Below are positions 34,435 to 43,078 of a stretch of 64,000 nucleotides of DNA, piece after piece (positions within the stretch are counted from its first letter, which is position 1; each line of letters starts with the position of its first letter). The stretch comes from Marivita sp030148515. Its GTDB lineage: Bacteria > Pseudomonadota > Alphaproteobacteria > Rhodobacterales > Rhodobacteraceae. The DNA is taken from contig NZ_CP180351.1 in NCBI RefSeq assembly GCF_048006345.1, forward strand, positions 434,001 through 498,000, in the 5' to 3' direction. The notes beneath the pieces were generated by a model. The model did not search any database and had not been told where the DNA came from. It saw only the letters and a program-made list of their open reading frames with translations. A program made the position numbers and the translations under genes.

Positions 34435-35067
34435 TCACTTGAAGTTGCGGCTGTCCTTGATCTGATCCCAGGCCCAGACCACCTCTTGCAGCTGTTCCTC
34501 CTGAGACCGATCCCCGCCGTTCATATCCGGGTGCAACACCTTGATCAGCGCCTTGTACGACTTGCGCACCTCGGCCTTGGTCCACGTGTCCTTCGCCTCG
34601 AGGATCTCGATCGCGCGCCGCTCGGTGGGCGGCAGCCGCTTGGTATGCCCCGCCGAAGTGCCCGCCTTGCCGGGGTTGCGCGTGGCATTGTTGCCCAGCA
34701 CCTGATGCGGGTCCTCGATCCCCAACCGCGCCCAGGCCTTGGCCTCGGGATCGCGCCACTCCTTGGTCTGACGCTCCCACACCTTGTCCGACGACGCCTG
34801 CGCGTTCATCTCGGCCTCGGTCTTGCCGTCAAAGAAGTTCCACTTGGTGTTGTACTCGCGCACATGCTCCTGGCAGAACCAGAAATAATCATCCAGAACA
34901 TCCGGCGCTTTCGGCGCCCGGAACTTGCCCGCTTCCTCGCAACCCTCGTGATCACACAGACGGGTCGAGGTCTCGGACGCACCGGACATCCCCCGTCGGC
35001 CGCGGGGGTTCTTCTTCTTTGCCGATTTGATCGACATATCGAAACCGAATGGATCTGATTTGCTCAT
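34435..35067 (-). CDS. DnaJ-domain protein with N-terminal Cys/His segment
   Basis: From MSKSDPFGFDMSIKSAKKKN (ATG 35067, AAGGGCAGG upstream) the product is 210 aa. The J domain is C-terminal (about 150-207), with the essential HPD in KALIKVLHPDMNGGDRSQ, so it can stimulate a DnaK ATPase. The middle holds RLCDHEGCEEAGKFRAP and WFCQEHVREYN, a Cys-x4-Cys...Cys-x2-His pattern that may bind zinc. There is no G/F-rich linker, so it is a specialised type III co-chaperone. It is divergent from bolA with 75 bp between starts. Confidence 0.87.
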   Translation of the reverse strand: MSKSDPFGFDMSIKSAKKKNPRGRRGMSGASETSTRLCDHEGCEEAGKFRAPKAPDVLDDYFWFCQEHVREYNTKWNFFDGKTEAEMNAQASSDKVWERQTKEWRDPEAKAWARLGIEDPHQVLGNNATRNPGKAGTSAGHTKRLPPTERRAIEILEAKDTWTKAEVRKSYKALIKVLHPDMNGGDRSQEEQLQEVVWAWDQIKDSRNFK

Positions 35068-35142
35068 AGCCTGCCCTTTCCGACTCGGAGGCAACACTCT
35101 AGACCAAAATGCGACAGAGGTAAGGTGGGGAAGGCGAAAAAA

Positions 35143-35400
35143 ATGAACAGAACCCAACAGATTGAGACACGCTTGCGCGAGGCGCTGACCCCCCGCGAAC
35201 TCACGGTCATCGACGACAGCGAAAGCCATCGCGGCCATGGCGGCTATCAGGAAGGTGGCGAAAGCCATTTCCACGTCATCATCCGCGCCGACGCCTTTGC
35301 GGGCCAGTCCCGCATCGCGCGGCACCGCATGGTGCATGCGGCCCTTGGCCCCGACCTCGTCAAGGCCATCCACGCGCTGTCGATGGATCTCGACACGTAA
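35143..35400 (+). CDS. bolA: BolA-family protein
   Basis: An 85-aa BolA protein. ATG 35143 (MNRTQQIETRLREAL) has GAAGG 8 bases upstream; a GTG 18 bases earlier is less likely. The conserved ESHFHVIIRADAFAGQSRIA segment and C-terminal HRMVHAALG are present; the His residues are those that co-ordinate an iron-sulfur cluster with monothiol glutaredoxins. The family links iron status and cell shape control. It is a single gene between the divergent DnaJ-domain gene and the convergent DUF4177 gene. Confidence 0.93.
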   Translation: MNRTQQIETRLREALTPRELTVIDDSESHRGHGGYQEGGESHFHVIIRADAFAGQSRIARHRMVHAALGPDLVKAIHALSMDLDT

Positions 35401-35424
35401 GGTGCGGGCGCGGGCGTACCAAAC

Positions 35425-35829
35425 TCACGCCGGCCGCGTTTCCTCGTTGCCTTCCTCGAACTGCGGCTCCTTGGAAGGCACATCGTCCGCCTCGGCCACC
35501 CCGTCGCCCTCCGGCACCGCCGAGGACACCGCTGCGGCCGTCAGCACCGGCTCGACCCGCGCGGGTGCCACGGGGGCAGGGGGCGCCGCCACCTCCGCCA
35601 CCGCCACAGCTCGCCGGAACACCAGAAGCGTGCGCCAATGCGTCTCCGACCCGGTCAGCCCCACGCGCTCTTCCGACGGCAACACGTCCGAGCGCTGATA
35701 CTCCCAGCCCTCTGCTGCCAACGCGTTGATCGCCTGCTCCACCCCCAGCGCAAACCGCGCCTCGGGCGTCTTGACCCCCTTGGCCTTGACCCCCTTCACC
35801 GGGGCCGGAACCACCTTGTATTCGAACAT
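35425..35829 (-). CDS. DUF4177-domain protein with Ala/Pro-rich tail
   Basis: ATG 35829 (GAGG 8 bases upstream) gives 134 aa. Residues 1-70 are a DUF4177-like domain: MFEYKVVPAPVKG, VEQAINALAAEGWEYQRSD and WRTLLVFRR. The last ~60 residues are Ala/Pro/Glu-rich and probably disordered. The function is unknown. It converges on bolA with 24 bp between stops. Confidence 0.75.
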   Translation of the reverse strand: MFEYKVVPAPVKGVKAKGVKTPEARFALGVEQAINALAAEGWEYQRSDVLPSEERVGLTGSETHWRTLLVFRRAVAVAEVAAPPAPVAPARVEPVLTAAAVSSAVPEGDGVAEADDVPSKEPQFEEGNEETRPA

Positions 35830-35887
35830 GCCCACCGCCTCATCACAGACCCTCGGCTGTCATACCCAAGCCCGCCGCCAGAGACCA

Positions 35888-35994
35888 GCCCCGTAGGGCG
35901 CAGGATCACAACCACCGCGTCAAAGCCACCCCGTAGGGTGCGTGCTCGCACGCACCACCCCGGCCCAACCCCGTAGGCCGGGCTTAAGCCCGGC
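35888..35994. repeat. Three CCCCGTAGG mini-repeats
   Basis: CCCCGTAGG starts at 35888, 35928 and 35969, spaced about 40 bp. The second is followed by a bulged hairpin (GTGC..GCAC type), and the third by GCCGGGCT-TA-AGCCCGGC. The stretch from 35836 to 36033 contains no gene. The third unit nearly matches the one at 34357. Confidence 0.6.
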
Positions 35995-36033
35995 ACCCTA
36001 AAGCCCCGACAGGCGCACCCAAACGCCCAACCC

Positions 36034-37752
36034 TCAAAGCTTCGCCTCCATATCCGCCAAAATCCAATCGGACTTTTCGATGTAATACGACGCCCCGGCC
36101 TCATCCCAAACCTCGCGCGCCGCCCGCACCAAGGCAACCGCCTCCTCCAACCGCGCCCGCTCCCCCGTCTCGTCGAAGAAGGCTTCATATACCAACCCAA
36201 GGTTTTCAATCGTCATGGCCCACTGAAACGGCACCCGGTCCCGCGTGTATTCCTCCAGCGCCGCACGATAGGCCGCCACGGCCTCCTCCAACCGCGTGGT
36301 CCCGCTTTCGCGCCCCCCGAGGGTTTGTAGCGCATTGCCCAGATTGTTCTGCGTCATGGCCCAGTCCAGCGGCACCCGCTCCCGCGTGCGTTCCTCCAGC
36401 GCCGCGCGAAAGGCCGCCACTGCCTCCTCCAACCACGCGGTCCCGCTTTCGCGTTCCCCGAGGGCCCGCAGCGCATTGCCGAGATTGTTCTGTACCACAG
36501 CCCAGTTCCGCGGCGACAGTTCAAGTCTGTACTCCTCCAGCGCCGCGCGATAGGCCTTAACCGCCTCCTCTAGCCGCGCGGTCCCGCTTTCGCGTTCCCC
36601 GAGATTGAATAACGCTAGGCCTAGATTGTTCTGTGTCATGGCCCAATCGAGCGGCACCCTTTCCCGCGTGTATTCCTCCAACGCCGCGCGATAGGCCGCC
36701 AGCGCCTCCTCCAACCGTGCGGTCCCACTTTCGCGGAACCCGAGTATTCGGAGTGCACCGCCCAGATTGTTCTGCGTCATAGCCCAGTCCAGCGGCACCC
36801 GCTCGCGCGTGTATTCCTCCAAGGCCGCGCGATAGGCCGCCACCGCCTCCTCTAACCGCGTGTTCCCGCTTTCGCGTTCCCCGAGGGTTTGCTGACCAAT
36901 TCCATGCCATACGAATGAGGCGCCACGTTCATCTTCTGATTTACTGACTTCCAGCAGCGTTCGTGCCAATCGAATGCTAACCTCAAGGTCAAACGCCAAT
37001 CCTTTGTCGCGTCCACGGTTCAGCCAAATTTCGATCGTTGAACTTAGCACCTCAAACCGTTTTGTTGGGTCGGGTGTCTCCCGCTCTACCTGCCTAGCCA
37101 CCAGCGCCGCCGCCTTTTCGATATCCCGCATCAAGATCGCCTGATCGATCCCTTCGCGGATCAAAGCGTCGATCCCTGCAGCACGTCGCTCTTCCTCGGC
37201 CAGTTCCGCCTCAAGCGCTTCGTCCAAAGCGCGCGCGGCATCTTCCAACTGACCTTCTTCGTTAAGTCGCTTTACCTCGGCAATGATGTCGTTCACATCG
37301 GTGTCTAGGTTGCCCGTAGTCGGGCGTTTCGCAGCAATTTCCAAAGCCCGCATCAAACCGCGCACAGCCCCTTCGAAATCCTCCGGGTTTCCTGCTGCGT
37401 AGCGTTCCGACAGTTCATGGGCGAGGTCATCTGATACGTCGGTCTGCGCCACCGCACCCTTGATGACGTCGAACAGCGCCTCGGCATATTGCGCAAGCTG
37501 CAATTCTTCCGGTGTGCGGCAAGCGTCGATCTCTTCCTGCGTCAGCCCAAGCGCGTCCCGATACCGCTTGATCGTTCGCGCCGTCGGTTTGGCAGACCCG
37601 CCAATCTCCAGTTTCTGAACATCCGATTTCCGGGTCTCACCGCCCTGACCGTCATCCCCATAGGCCGCGACGGCCAGTTCGGAAAAGGACCAACCCCTGT
37701 CCTCGCGCTTTCGCGCAATCAACGCACCAAAGCGCTTCCCAAAGTTCGACAC
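36034..37752 (-). CDS. XRE-type HTH protein with five 47-residue TPR units
   Basis: GTG 37752 has GGGGA 6 bases upstream, whereas the ATG 69 bases earlier has none; this gives 572 aa. Residues about 4-77 look like an XRE helix-turn-helix (FGALIARKREDRGWSFSELA, then SDVQKLEIGGSAKPTARTIK). A charged helical region (about 105-230) follows. Residues 291-526 hold five tandem TPR-like units, each with GERESGTARLEEAVAAYRAA and PLDWAMTQNNLGNAL. The units are close to identical in protein and DNA, which implies recent duplication. The protein probably couples DNA binding or partner control to a TPR sensor; partners are not evident, and the next gene is a small ORF in the opposite direction. Confidence 0.8.
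   Translation of the reverse strand: MSNFGKRFGALIARKREDRGWSFSELAVAAYGDDGQGGETRKSDVQKLEIGGSAKPTARTIKRYRDALGLTQEEIDACRTPEELQLAQYAEALFDVIKGAVAQTDVSDDLAHELSERYAAGNPEDFEGAVRGLMRALEIAAKRPTTGNLDTDVNDIIAEVKRLNEEGQLEDAARALDEALEAELAEEERRAAGIDALIREGIDQAILMRDIEKAAALVARQVERETPDPTKRFEVLSSTIEIWLNRGRDKGLAFDLEVSIRLARTLLEVSKSEDERGASFVWHGIGQQTLGERESGNTRLEEAVAAYRAALEEYTRERVPLDWAMTQNNLGGALRILGFRESGTARLEEALAAYRAALEEYTRERVPLDWAMTQNNLGLALFNLGERESGTARLEEAVKAYRAALEEYRLELSPRNWAVVQNNLGNALRALGERESGTAWLEEAVAAFRAALEERTRERVPLDWAMTQNNLGNALQTLGGRESGTTRLEEAVAAYRAALEEYTRDRVPFQWAMTIENLGLVYEAFFDETGERARLEEAVALVRAAREVWDEAGASYYIEKSDWILADMEAKL
36175..36882 (-). repeat. Five tandem 141-bp coding repeats
   Basis: The motif GERESG (and variants GFRESG, GGRESG) recurs every 47 codons in the protein above, and the DNA repeats with the same 141-bp period. 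Copy number may vary between strains by recombination or slippage. Confidence 0.8.
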
Positions 37753-37876
37753 TGGTTTCCCCACACTTCCCCACGAACAAACACAAACCCCGACAACTTC
37801 CGATTTTTGCGGTCGGTTCATTGCGTGTGGGGTCAGGCAAACATGACCTCACCAGCGCTGGTTTCGCAACTCAAAG

Positions 37877-38080
37877 ATGAACGGAACCAAACATATGACA
37901 CTGCTACTGAAAATGAAGTTAACCCTGCGGTCGTTGCTTTGCACCATCTGGTGCCACCGCGTGACCTATGCCGGACTGGCGCTTGCCTATGGTGCAGGGT
38001 GCCTTGGCGTGATCGAAAAAGAGACCGTCGCGCAGATCGCGACAGCTCTGTATTGCACGATGGTGGCGCAAAGGCACTGA
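37877..38080 (+). CDS. Small hypothetical protein (67 aa)
   Basis: A short frame between the XRE-TPR gene and gatB. The product has a hydrophobic centre (VTYAGLALAYGAGCLGVIE) and three Cys, and might be a small membrane protein. An internal ATG at 37895 is an alternative start. There is no clear ribosome binding site and no family is recognised, so this is a weak call. Confidence 0.35.
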   Translation: MNGTKHMTLLLKMKLTLRSLLCTIWCHRVTYAGLALAYGAGCLGVIEKETVAQIATALYCTMVAQRH

Positions 38081-38215
38081 CCGTACGGATCAACCGTAAG
38101 CTTCGGGCTTCCCTTCCGTACGGTTCACCCCCAAGACCCCCCGAAAACGCAAAAACGGGCCGAAATGGCCCGTTTTTCCTCTCTGGGCCGTACGGTTCGA
38201 TCCCTTGAACCGTAC
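38081..38215. repeat. Cluster of CCGTACGG palindromes
   Basis: CCGTACGG occurs at 38081-38088, 38116-38123 and 38188-38195, each followed by (A/T)TC. The last is part of a 9-bp inverted repeat, GTACGGTTC (38190-38198) with GAACCGTAC (38207-38215). The cluster surrounds a terminator and ends 23 bp before the gatB stop codon. Confidence 0.65.
38151..38177. terminator. Strong bidirectional terminator
   Basis: Perfect 11-bp arms, AAAAACGGGCC (38151-38161) and GGCCCGTTTTT (38167-38177), around GAAAT. It has a U tract in both directions and ends gatB on the left-going strand. Confidence 0.88.
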
Positions 38216-38237
38216 AAAAGCCCATTTTATGGGCGCT

Positions 38238-39752
38238 TTACAGCCCCAGCTTCGCCATCACCAACTGGTTGACCGCCGCCGGGTTGGCCTTGCCGCCCGT
38301 GGCCTTCATCACCTGGCCCACGAACCAGCCTGCAAGCTTCGGATTTTGCTGGGCTTTTTCCACCTGCGCCGGGTTCGCCGCGATGATCTCGTCCACTGCT
38401 TTCTCGATGGCACCCGTGTCCGTGACCTGTTTCATCCCCCGCGCGTCCACAATCTCCGCCGGGTCCCCACCTTCGGTATAGACGATCTCAAAGAGGTCCT
38501 TCGCGATCTTGCCCGAGATGTCACCCGACTTGATTAGTGCAATGATTCCAGCCAGTTGTGCGGGCGAGACCGGGCTTTCCGTGATGTCGTGATCCTTTTT
38601 TTTCAACCGTCCAAAAAGTTCATTGATCACCCAGTTCGCCGCCAGCTTCCCATCGCCGCACCCCGCGACCACCTCTTCGAAGTAGCCCGCGTTCGCCGTG
38701 TCCGCCGTCAACACGCCCGCGTCATATTCGGACAGGCCGAACTCATTGACAAAACGTGATTTTTTCTCGTCCGGCAGCTCTGGCAGGGACGCCGCGATGT
38801 CGTCCACCCAGGCCTGTTCGATCTCGAGGGGCAGCAGATCCGGGCACGGGAAATACCGGTAATCATGCGCCTCTTCCTTGGAACGCATTGATCTTGTTTC
38901 ATTTTTATCCGGATCATAGAGCCGCGTTTCCTGATCGATGCTGCCGCCATTCTCAAGGATCGCAATCTGCCGCCGCGCCTCGTAGTCGATGGCCATCTGG
39001 ATGAACCGCATGGAGTTCATGTTCTTGATCTCGCAGCGCGTGCCGAGATGGGAAAAATCCTGTGTTTCCTGATACTTCTCGTACTGGCCGGGACGACAGA
39101 CCGACACGTTCACATCCGCGCGCAGGTTGCCGTTCTGCATGTTTCCGTCACACGTCCCCAGATACCGCAGGATCTGCCGCAGCTTCACCACATACGCCGC
39201 CGCCTCTTCCGGCCCGCGAATGTCCGGACGGCTGACAATCTCCATCAGCGCCACACCGGTCCGGTTCAAATCCACGAACGACATCGCCGGATCCATGTCG
39301 TGGATCGACTTGCCCGCGTCCTGCTCGATATGGATGCGTTCGATCCGCACCCGCCGCGCGATGCCCGGTTCCATGTCGACGATCACTTCGCCTTCGCCCA
39401 CGATCGGGTGATAAAGCTGGCTGATCTGGTAGCCCTGCGGCAGGTCCGGATAGAAATAATTCTTGCGATCAAAAGCACTTACGAGGTTGATCTGTGCCTT
39501 CAGGCCCAAGCCTGTGCGCACCGCCTGCTCAACACAGAACTCGTTGATGACCGGCAGCATCCCCGGCATGGCCGCATCCACGAAGGCCACGTTTGAGTTC
39601 GGCTCTGCCCCGAATTGGGTCGACGCGCCCGAGAAGAGCTTGGCCTTGGAGGCGATCTGTGCGTGCACTTCCATCCCGATGACCAGTTCCCAGTCATGCT
39701 TTGCGCCAGCAATCACTTTGGGTTTCGGGGCGTCGAAGGTCAGGTCCAGCAT
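38238..39752 (-). CDS. gatB: Asp/Glu-tRNA(Asn/Gln) amidotransferase subunit B
   Basis: A 504-aa kinase-like subunit of GatCAB, which amidates misacylated Glu-tRNA(Gln) or Asp-tRNA(Asn). Typical segments are WELVIGMEVHAQI, RKNYFYPDLPQGYQISQ, the Zn/Mg-site region GNLRADVNVSV and GTRCEIKNMNSMRFIQMAI. The C-terminal YqeY-like domain spans about 355-504. gatA and gatC are not adjacent, which is usual in this group. Length and motifs are complete. Confidence 0.98.
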   Translation of the reverse strand: MLDLTFDAPKPKVIAGAKHDWELVIGMEVHAQIASKAKLFSGASTQFGAEPNSNVAFVDAAMPGMLPVINEFCVEQAVRTGLGLKAQINLVSAFDRKNYFYPDLPQGYQISQLYHPIVGEGEVIVDMEPGIARRVRIERIHIEQDAGKSIHDMDPAMSFVDLNRTGVALMEIVSRPDIRGPEEAAAYVVKLRQILRYLGTCDGNMQNGNLRADVNVSVCRPGQYEKYQETQDFSHLGTRCEIKNMNSMRFIQMAIDYEARRQIAILENGGSIDQETRLYDPDKNETRSMRSKEEAHDYRYFPCPDLLPLEIEQAWVDDIAASLPELPDEKKSRFVNEFGLSEYDAGVLTADTANAGYFEEVVAGCGDGKLAANWVINELFGRLKKKDHDITESPVSPAQLAGIIALIKSGDISGKIAKDLFEIVYTEGGDPAEIVDARGMKQVTDTGAIEKAVDEIIAANPAQVEKAQQNPKLAGWFVGQVMKATGGKANPAAVNQLVMAKLGL

Positions 39753-39835
39753 GGCAAATCCTCTTGGCAGGAACGCCCGGTGGAATACGCCAGAGGGGGG
39801 CAGGGGGCAAGGGGGCCGTGCCGGGTTTCCCGGCC

Positions 39836-41038
39836 TCAGGCGTCAGGACGCCGGGGTGCGGTGACGGGTGGCAGCCCCTTGGCATGGCGGTCCAGCGCCG
39901 CCGAGGCGCGCTGGCGCCCTTTGGCCAGTCGGTCCCGATCTTCAAGGCGGGTGGCCCAGACGCCCTTTGCGGCGTACCAGATGCGGGGATGCACCTCGCG
40001 CAGGTAGTCGGCGACGATCCAGTCGAAACAGTCGGCGATCCGCGCCCGAGCGTCCTGATTGACGCCCTCGGGTTCCAGTGCCGTCCCGGTGTAGGCGGCA
40101 AAGGTGTTGACCGTGTGCTGGTCGGCGCGGCGGGCAAGAATGTCCCGGATGCCGGTGCAGAACAGGTCGGCATCCAGCAGCGCAAACGCCTCATCATCGA
40201 CGGTCAGCGCATCGAAATAGGTCCAGGTGTAACCGCCCGCGCCCCAGACATCCGCCGTACGCTCCATCGTGCGACGCGCCTCATGGTCAAGCCGTTCGTA
40301 ACTGCCAAACCAGCGTGGGAGCATGTGATTGCCCAGTGCACGCATGTATTTGGCTACGTTGGGCGCAAGGTCGATCAGGTCTTCGTAATCGTCGCTGGCG
40401 CGGGTGCGGGGTTGGGTTTCGGCCGTCAGCAGCGCGCAGCGGACAGATGCCAGCATGGGCGAATCCAACTCGAACGCATCATATTGGTCGATCAGGCCCG
40501 CAGCACTGCGGAAATGGCGGAAAAACGCGGCGCGGTGCGCGGCGGGAATATCCTGTCGCCATCCTTCGCCGCGCCAAGCCCAGCCGATGTCGACATGGGC
40601 CATCGCCACGACATAGGCAACGCCGTGATCCTGCGGTGTTTCCTCGAGGACGAGCTGCATTTCGTTCATGATGGATGCCGCGCCCAGTTCATCGCCCGCA
40701 GTGACCGCACGGGTCGCTGCTGTGACGGCATCTGCACGCGCTCCCTCGGCAAGAATCTCGGCCTCGGGCACGCCGCCGGGCGTAAGGCTGCGTTTGGAAT
40801 CGGCTTCGCGAATGCGATCCCCGAGAGTTGCCCACGCGTCCTGGCGGGCGAGATAGAGTCCGGCCTCGAACAATGCGTGGTGGACGTCTTCCTCTTCGCT
40901 GGTGACCAGGAAGGGACGCTCGGATTTCGGGGTCATGCCAAGTGCTTCGATGTTCAGAACTTTTCCGCGCGGTGCGGTGTCAGACGCAGCGCCGCGTCCT
41001 CGGCGGATCAGGCTTGTGAGGTTGTTCAAAACGGTCAT
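39836..41038 (-). CDS. Conserved hypothetical protein (400 aa)
   Basis: ATG 41038 has AAAGG 8 bases upstream (MTVLNNLTSLIRRGRGAA); 83 upstream codons of the longer frame overlap the divergent transglycosylase gene and are rejected. The product is soluble, helical and rich in Ala, Arg and Asp, with Trp-rich stretches such as VDIGWAWRGEGWRQD and VWGAGGYTWTYFDALTVDD. I recognise no domain; it may be TPR-like. It is a single leftward gene after gatB. Confidence 0.65.
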   Translation of the reverse strand: MTVLNNLTSLIRRGRGAASDTAPRGKVLNIEALGMTPKSERPFLVTSEEEDVHHALFEAGLYLARQDAWATLGDRIREADSKRSLTPGGVPEAEILAEGARADAVTAATRAVTAGDELGAASIMNEMQLVLEETPQDHGVAYVVAMAHVDIGWAWRGEGWRQDIPAAHRAAFFRHFRSAAGLIDQYDAFELDSPMLASVRCALLTAETQPRTRASDDYEDLIDLAPNVAKYMRALGNHMLPRWFGSYERLDHEARRTMERTADVWGAGGYTWTYFDALTVDDEAFALLDADLFCTGIRDILARRADQHTVNTFAAYTGTALEPEGVNQDARARIADCFDWIVADYLREVHPRIWYAAKGVWATRLEDRDRLAKGRQRASAALDRHAKGLPPVTAPRRPDA

Positions 41039-41280
41039 GGCAATGGCCTTTGGAAGATCCGGGTTATGGGCCGGACGAGCAACATTCGATCTTTGAAATG
41101 CCCGAAAAACGTGTCGCAAATCGGGCGGCAAAGCGATTTCGTATGGGTATTCCGAGGGCGCTCTTTCGAGCATCGGCGACAATTCGCAAGTCACCCGCCT
41201 TCGAGGCTGAAACCCGCTCATGAGGGCGGCGTTTTGCGCTTTTCCTTGATTTTTGGGAAAAAATCGGAAATCAAAATCCG

Positions 41281-42000
41281 ATGTCACGCTGGGGGATCAT
41301 ATGCGTGGCGGTGTGTGTGCTTGGTTTAGCCGGGGCTGTTGCCGCCTCACCCGCCACAATGGTTGATACGCAATCAACCAACGCGCTGACCGTGTCGCTC
41401 AGACCGGTTGCGCGCAATTACACCCCTCTTCCCGAAATGCGCTGGAGCCACCGGCGCGAGGCGGATCGTTGGTCTCGTGCCGCGCTCACGGCATTGCGCA
41501 GCCATGCCAGTGTTCTTCCGCGCGTCGTGCCCAAGGACATCGGCGACTGGTGTCCGGCCTACGTGACCAACGATACCGCGGCGCGGGAGGCGTTCTGGAT
41601 CGGTCTGCTGTCGACGCTGGCCAAGCACGAAAGCACCTTCCGTCCGAACGCTGTCGGCGGGGGTGGCAAGTGGTACGGCCTTTTGCAGATCCTGCCTGCC
41701 ACAGCGCGTGGCTACGGCTGTAAGGCCACCTCACGCGAGGATTTGAAGAGCGGTGCCGCGAACCTGCAATGCGCTCTGCGGATCATGGCAGTGACCGTGC
41801 CGCGCGATGGGGTCGTGTCCCATGGCATGCGTGGCGTTGCAGCGGATTGGGGCCCGTTTCACAGCCGCACGAAACGCACCGACATGATGGCATGGACCCG
41901 CGCGCAGCCTTATTGCGCAGGGCTTTCGCGGTCTTTGCGGCCTGTGGCGCGCCCAGTGCGTGCCCCCTGGGAAGGTGTGGTCTCGACCCGCGGCTTCTAG
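41281..42000 (+). CDS. Secreted lytic transglycosylase (SLT-type)
   Basis: A 239-aa protein with signal peptide MSRWGIICVAVCVLGLAGAV. The lysozyme-like SLT domain is at about 95-205: STLAKHESTFRPNAVG carries the catalytic Glu in the family's 'KxESxF' position, GLLQILPATARGYGC is the second motif, and NLQCALRIM is the third. Such enzymes cleave peptidoglycan to 1,6-anhydro products. Its stop codon overlaps that of the convergent acyltransferase gene (both use the CTAG at 41997-42000). The C-terminal 30 residues are basic and rich in Pro. Confidence 0.85.
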   Translation: MSRWGIICVAVCVLGLAGAVAASPATMVDTQSTNALTVSLRPVARNYTPLPEMRWSHRREADRWSRAALTALRSHASVLPRVVPKDIGDWCPAYVTNDTAAREAFWIGLLSTLAKHESTFRPNAVGGGGKWYGLLQILPATARGYGCKATSREDLKSGAANLQCALRIMAVTVPRDGVVSHGMRGVAADWGPFHSRTKRTDMMAWTRAQPYCAGLSRSLRPVARPVRAPWEGVVSTRGF

Positions 42001-42857
42001 GCCCGCCGGGCCGGAAAACGAGTGGCGTCCAGCAGCGAAACACCTTGTTTTCGGGGTTCCCCCAAAGCCAGAGTTGCGCGGCGCAGGAGTGCAATTCCCT
42101 CTTCCGAATTTTCGGGCAGCGCCTTTGGAGAGATCGGCTCGCCGATGCGAATTTCAAAAGGCTGTCGGTTCTTGTTCAGCGTCTCGTGAAACAGCGTGAT
42201 GTCCCGCAGCGTCGGGTGGATTGCATCGAACAGGTAGAACAGCGCCGAATTGCGCGCCTGCAGGTGGATCGGGATCACAGGCAGCTCGAATTTGCGCGCA
42301 AGCATCGCAGCGGACGCCATCCAAGGTCGTTCATGCAGACGCGCACCGCGCCGTTTCGCCAGCCTTCCCGACGGAAAGATCACGCCCAGCCGCCCGTCTT
42401 CCACAGCCTTGCGGGCGAACACCATCGTGCCGCGTGTCTTGGCATGGCTGCGCCGCTCCTTGCGCCATTCAACGGGCGCGATCATGTCGCCCATCTGCGG
42501 CAACACCTTGAGGATGTCGTGATTCGCGAAATAATACGCGTCGGTGCGCACCTCGCGCAGTGCGGAATGCAGAATGATCCCGTCGGCGATGCCGGTCGGG
42601 TGGTTGGCCACGATCATCGCCGCCCCGTGCCGGGGAATTTGGCCAAGGCCGGACACAGACACATCGCGGGCGAGCATGTCGGCCATCACGGTCATTATCT
42701 CAAGAGAGCTGAGGTGCTGAACCTCTTCGCCCAGAGCGACCGTCCGGTCATACCCCAAAAGCCTGTTCAACGCGGGACGCGCCAACGAGGCGGCCAGTGT
42801 CGGGCGAAACAACCAAGGCGCGCGGTCCTCGATCAGCGGGTCGATGCGGTCTTTCAT
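41997..42857 (-). CDS. PlsC-like lysophospholipid acyltransferase family protein
   Basis: From MKDRIDPLIEDRAPWLF (ATG 42857; AGGAGA 7 bases upstream) the product is 286 aa. The acyltransferase motif I is ANHPTGIADG (His-x4-Asp), and the later FPSGRLAKRRGARLHERP and LPVIPIHLQARNS fit motifs III and IV. No clear membrane segment is present, which suggests a peripheral membrane enzyme. The acceptor (lyso-phospholipid, lyso-ornithine lipid or other) cannot be told from sequence. 42858-43078 upstream contains no gene. Confidence 0.8.
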   Translation of the reverse strand: MKDRIDPLIEDRAPWLFRPTLAASLARPALNRLLGYDRTVALGEEVQHLSSLEIMTVMADMLARDVSVSGLGQIPRHGAAMIVANHPTGIADGIILHSALREVRTDAYYFANHDILKVLPQMGDMIAPVEWRKERRSHAKTRGTMVFARKAVEDGRLGVIFPSGRLAKRRGARLHERPWMASAAMLARKFELPVIPIHLQARNSALFYLFDAIHPTLRDITLFHETLNKNRQPFEIRIGEPISPKALPENSEEGIALLRRATLALGEPRKQGVSLLDATRFPARRA

Positions 42858-43078
42858 GCGAGCTCTCCTGCCAGAGCAGCGTGACAATGGCATGACAACC
42901 GCAGGACATTCCGCACCGGGAGGCAAGTCATAAATCCAGAGCGGACGGTTCTGCGCGGTGTCATGCCACTTATCGGCAAACGTCGGCAATGCCCTGCCGG
43001 TTCCACGGCAAAGAAGATTTTTTCATCCAAGGCACTGGCGAATGGCCATCAGGGCCGCCGCCGCTTTGCCAGGGCGCA

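Noticed and set aside
36175..36882. Regular repeats suggesting a CRISPR array
   Set aside because: The 141-bp period is coding and encodes TPR units in frame; there are no short repeats with unique spacers.
39701..41329. 542-codon rightward frame opposite the 400-aa hypothetical gene
   Set aside because: It runs into the transglycosylase gene in another frame and into gatB; the leftward frame has a ribosome binding site and protein-like composition.
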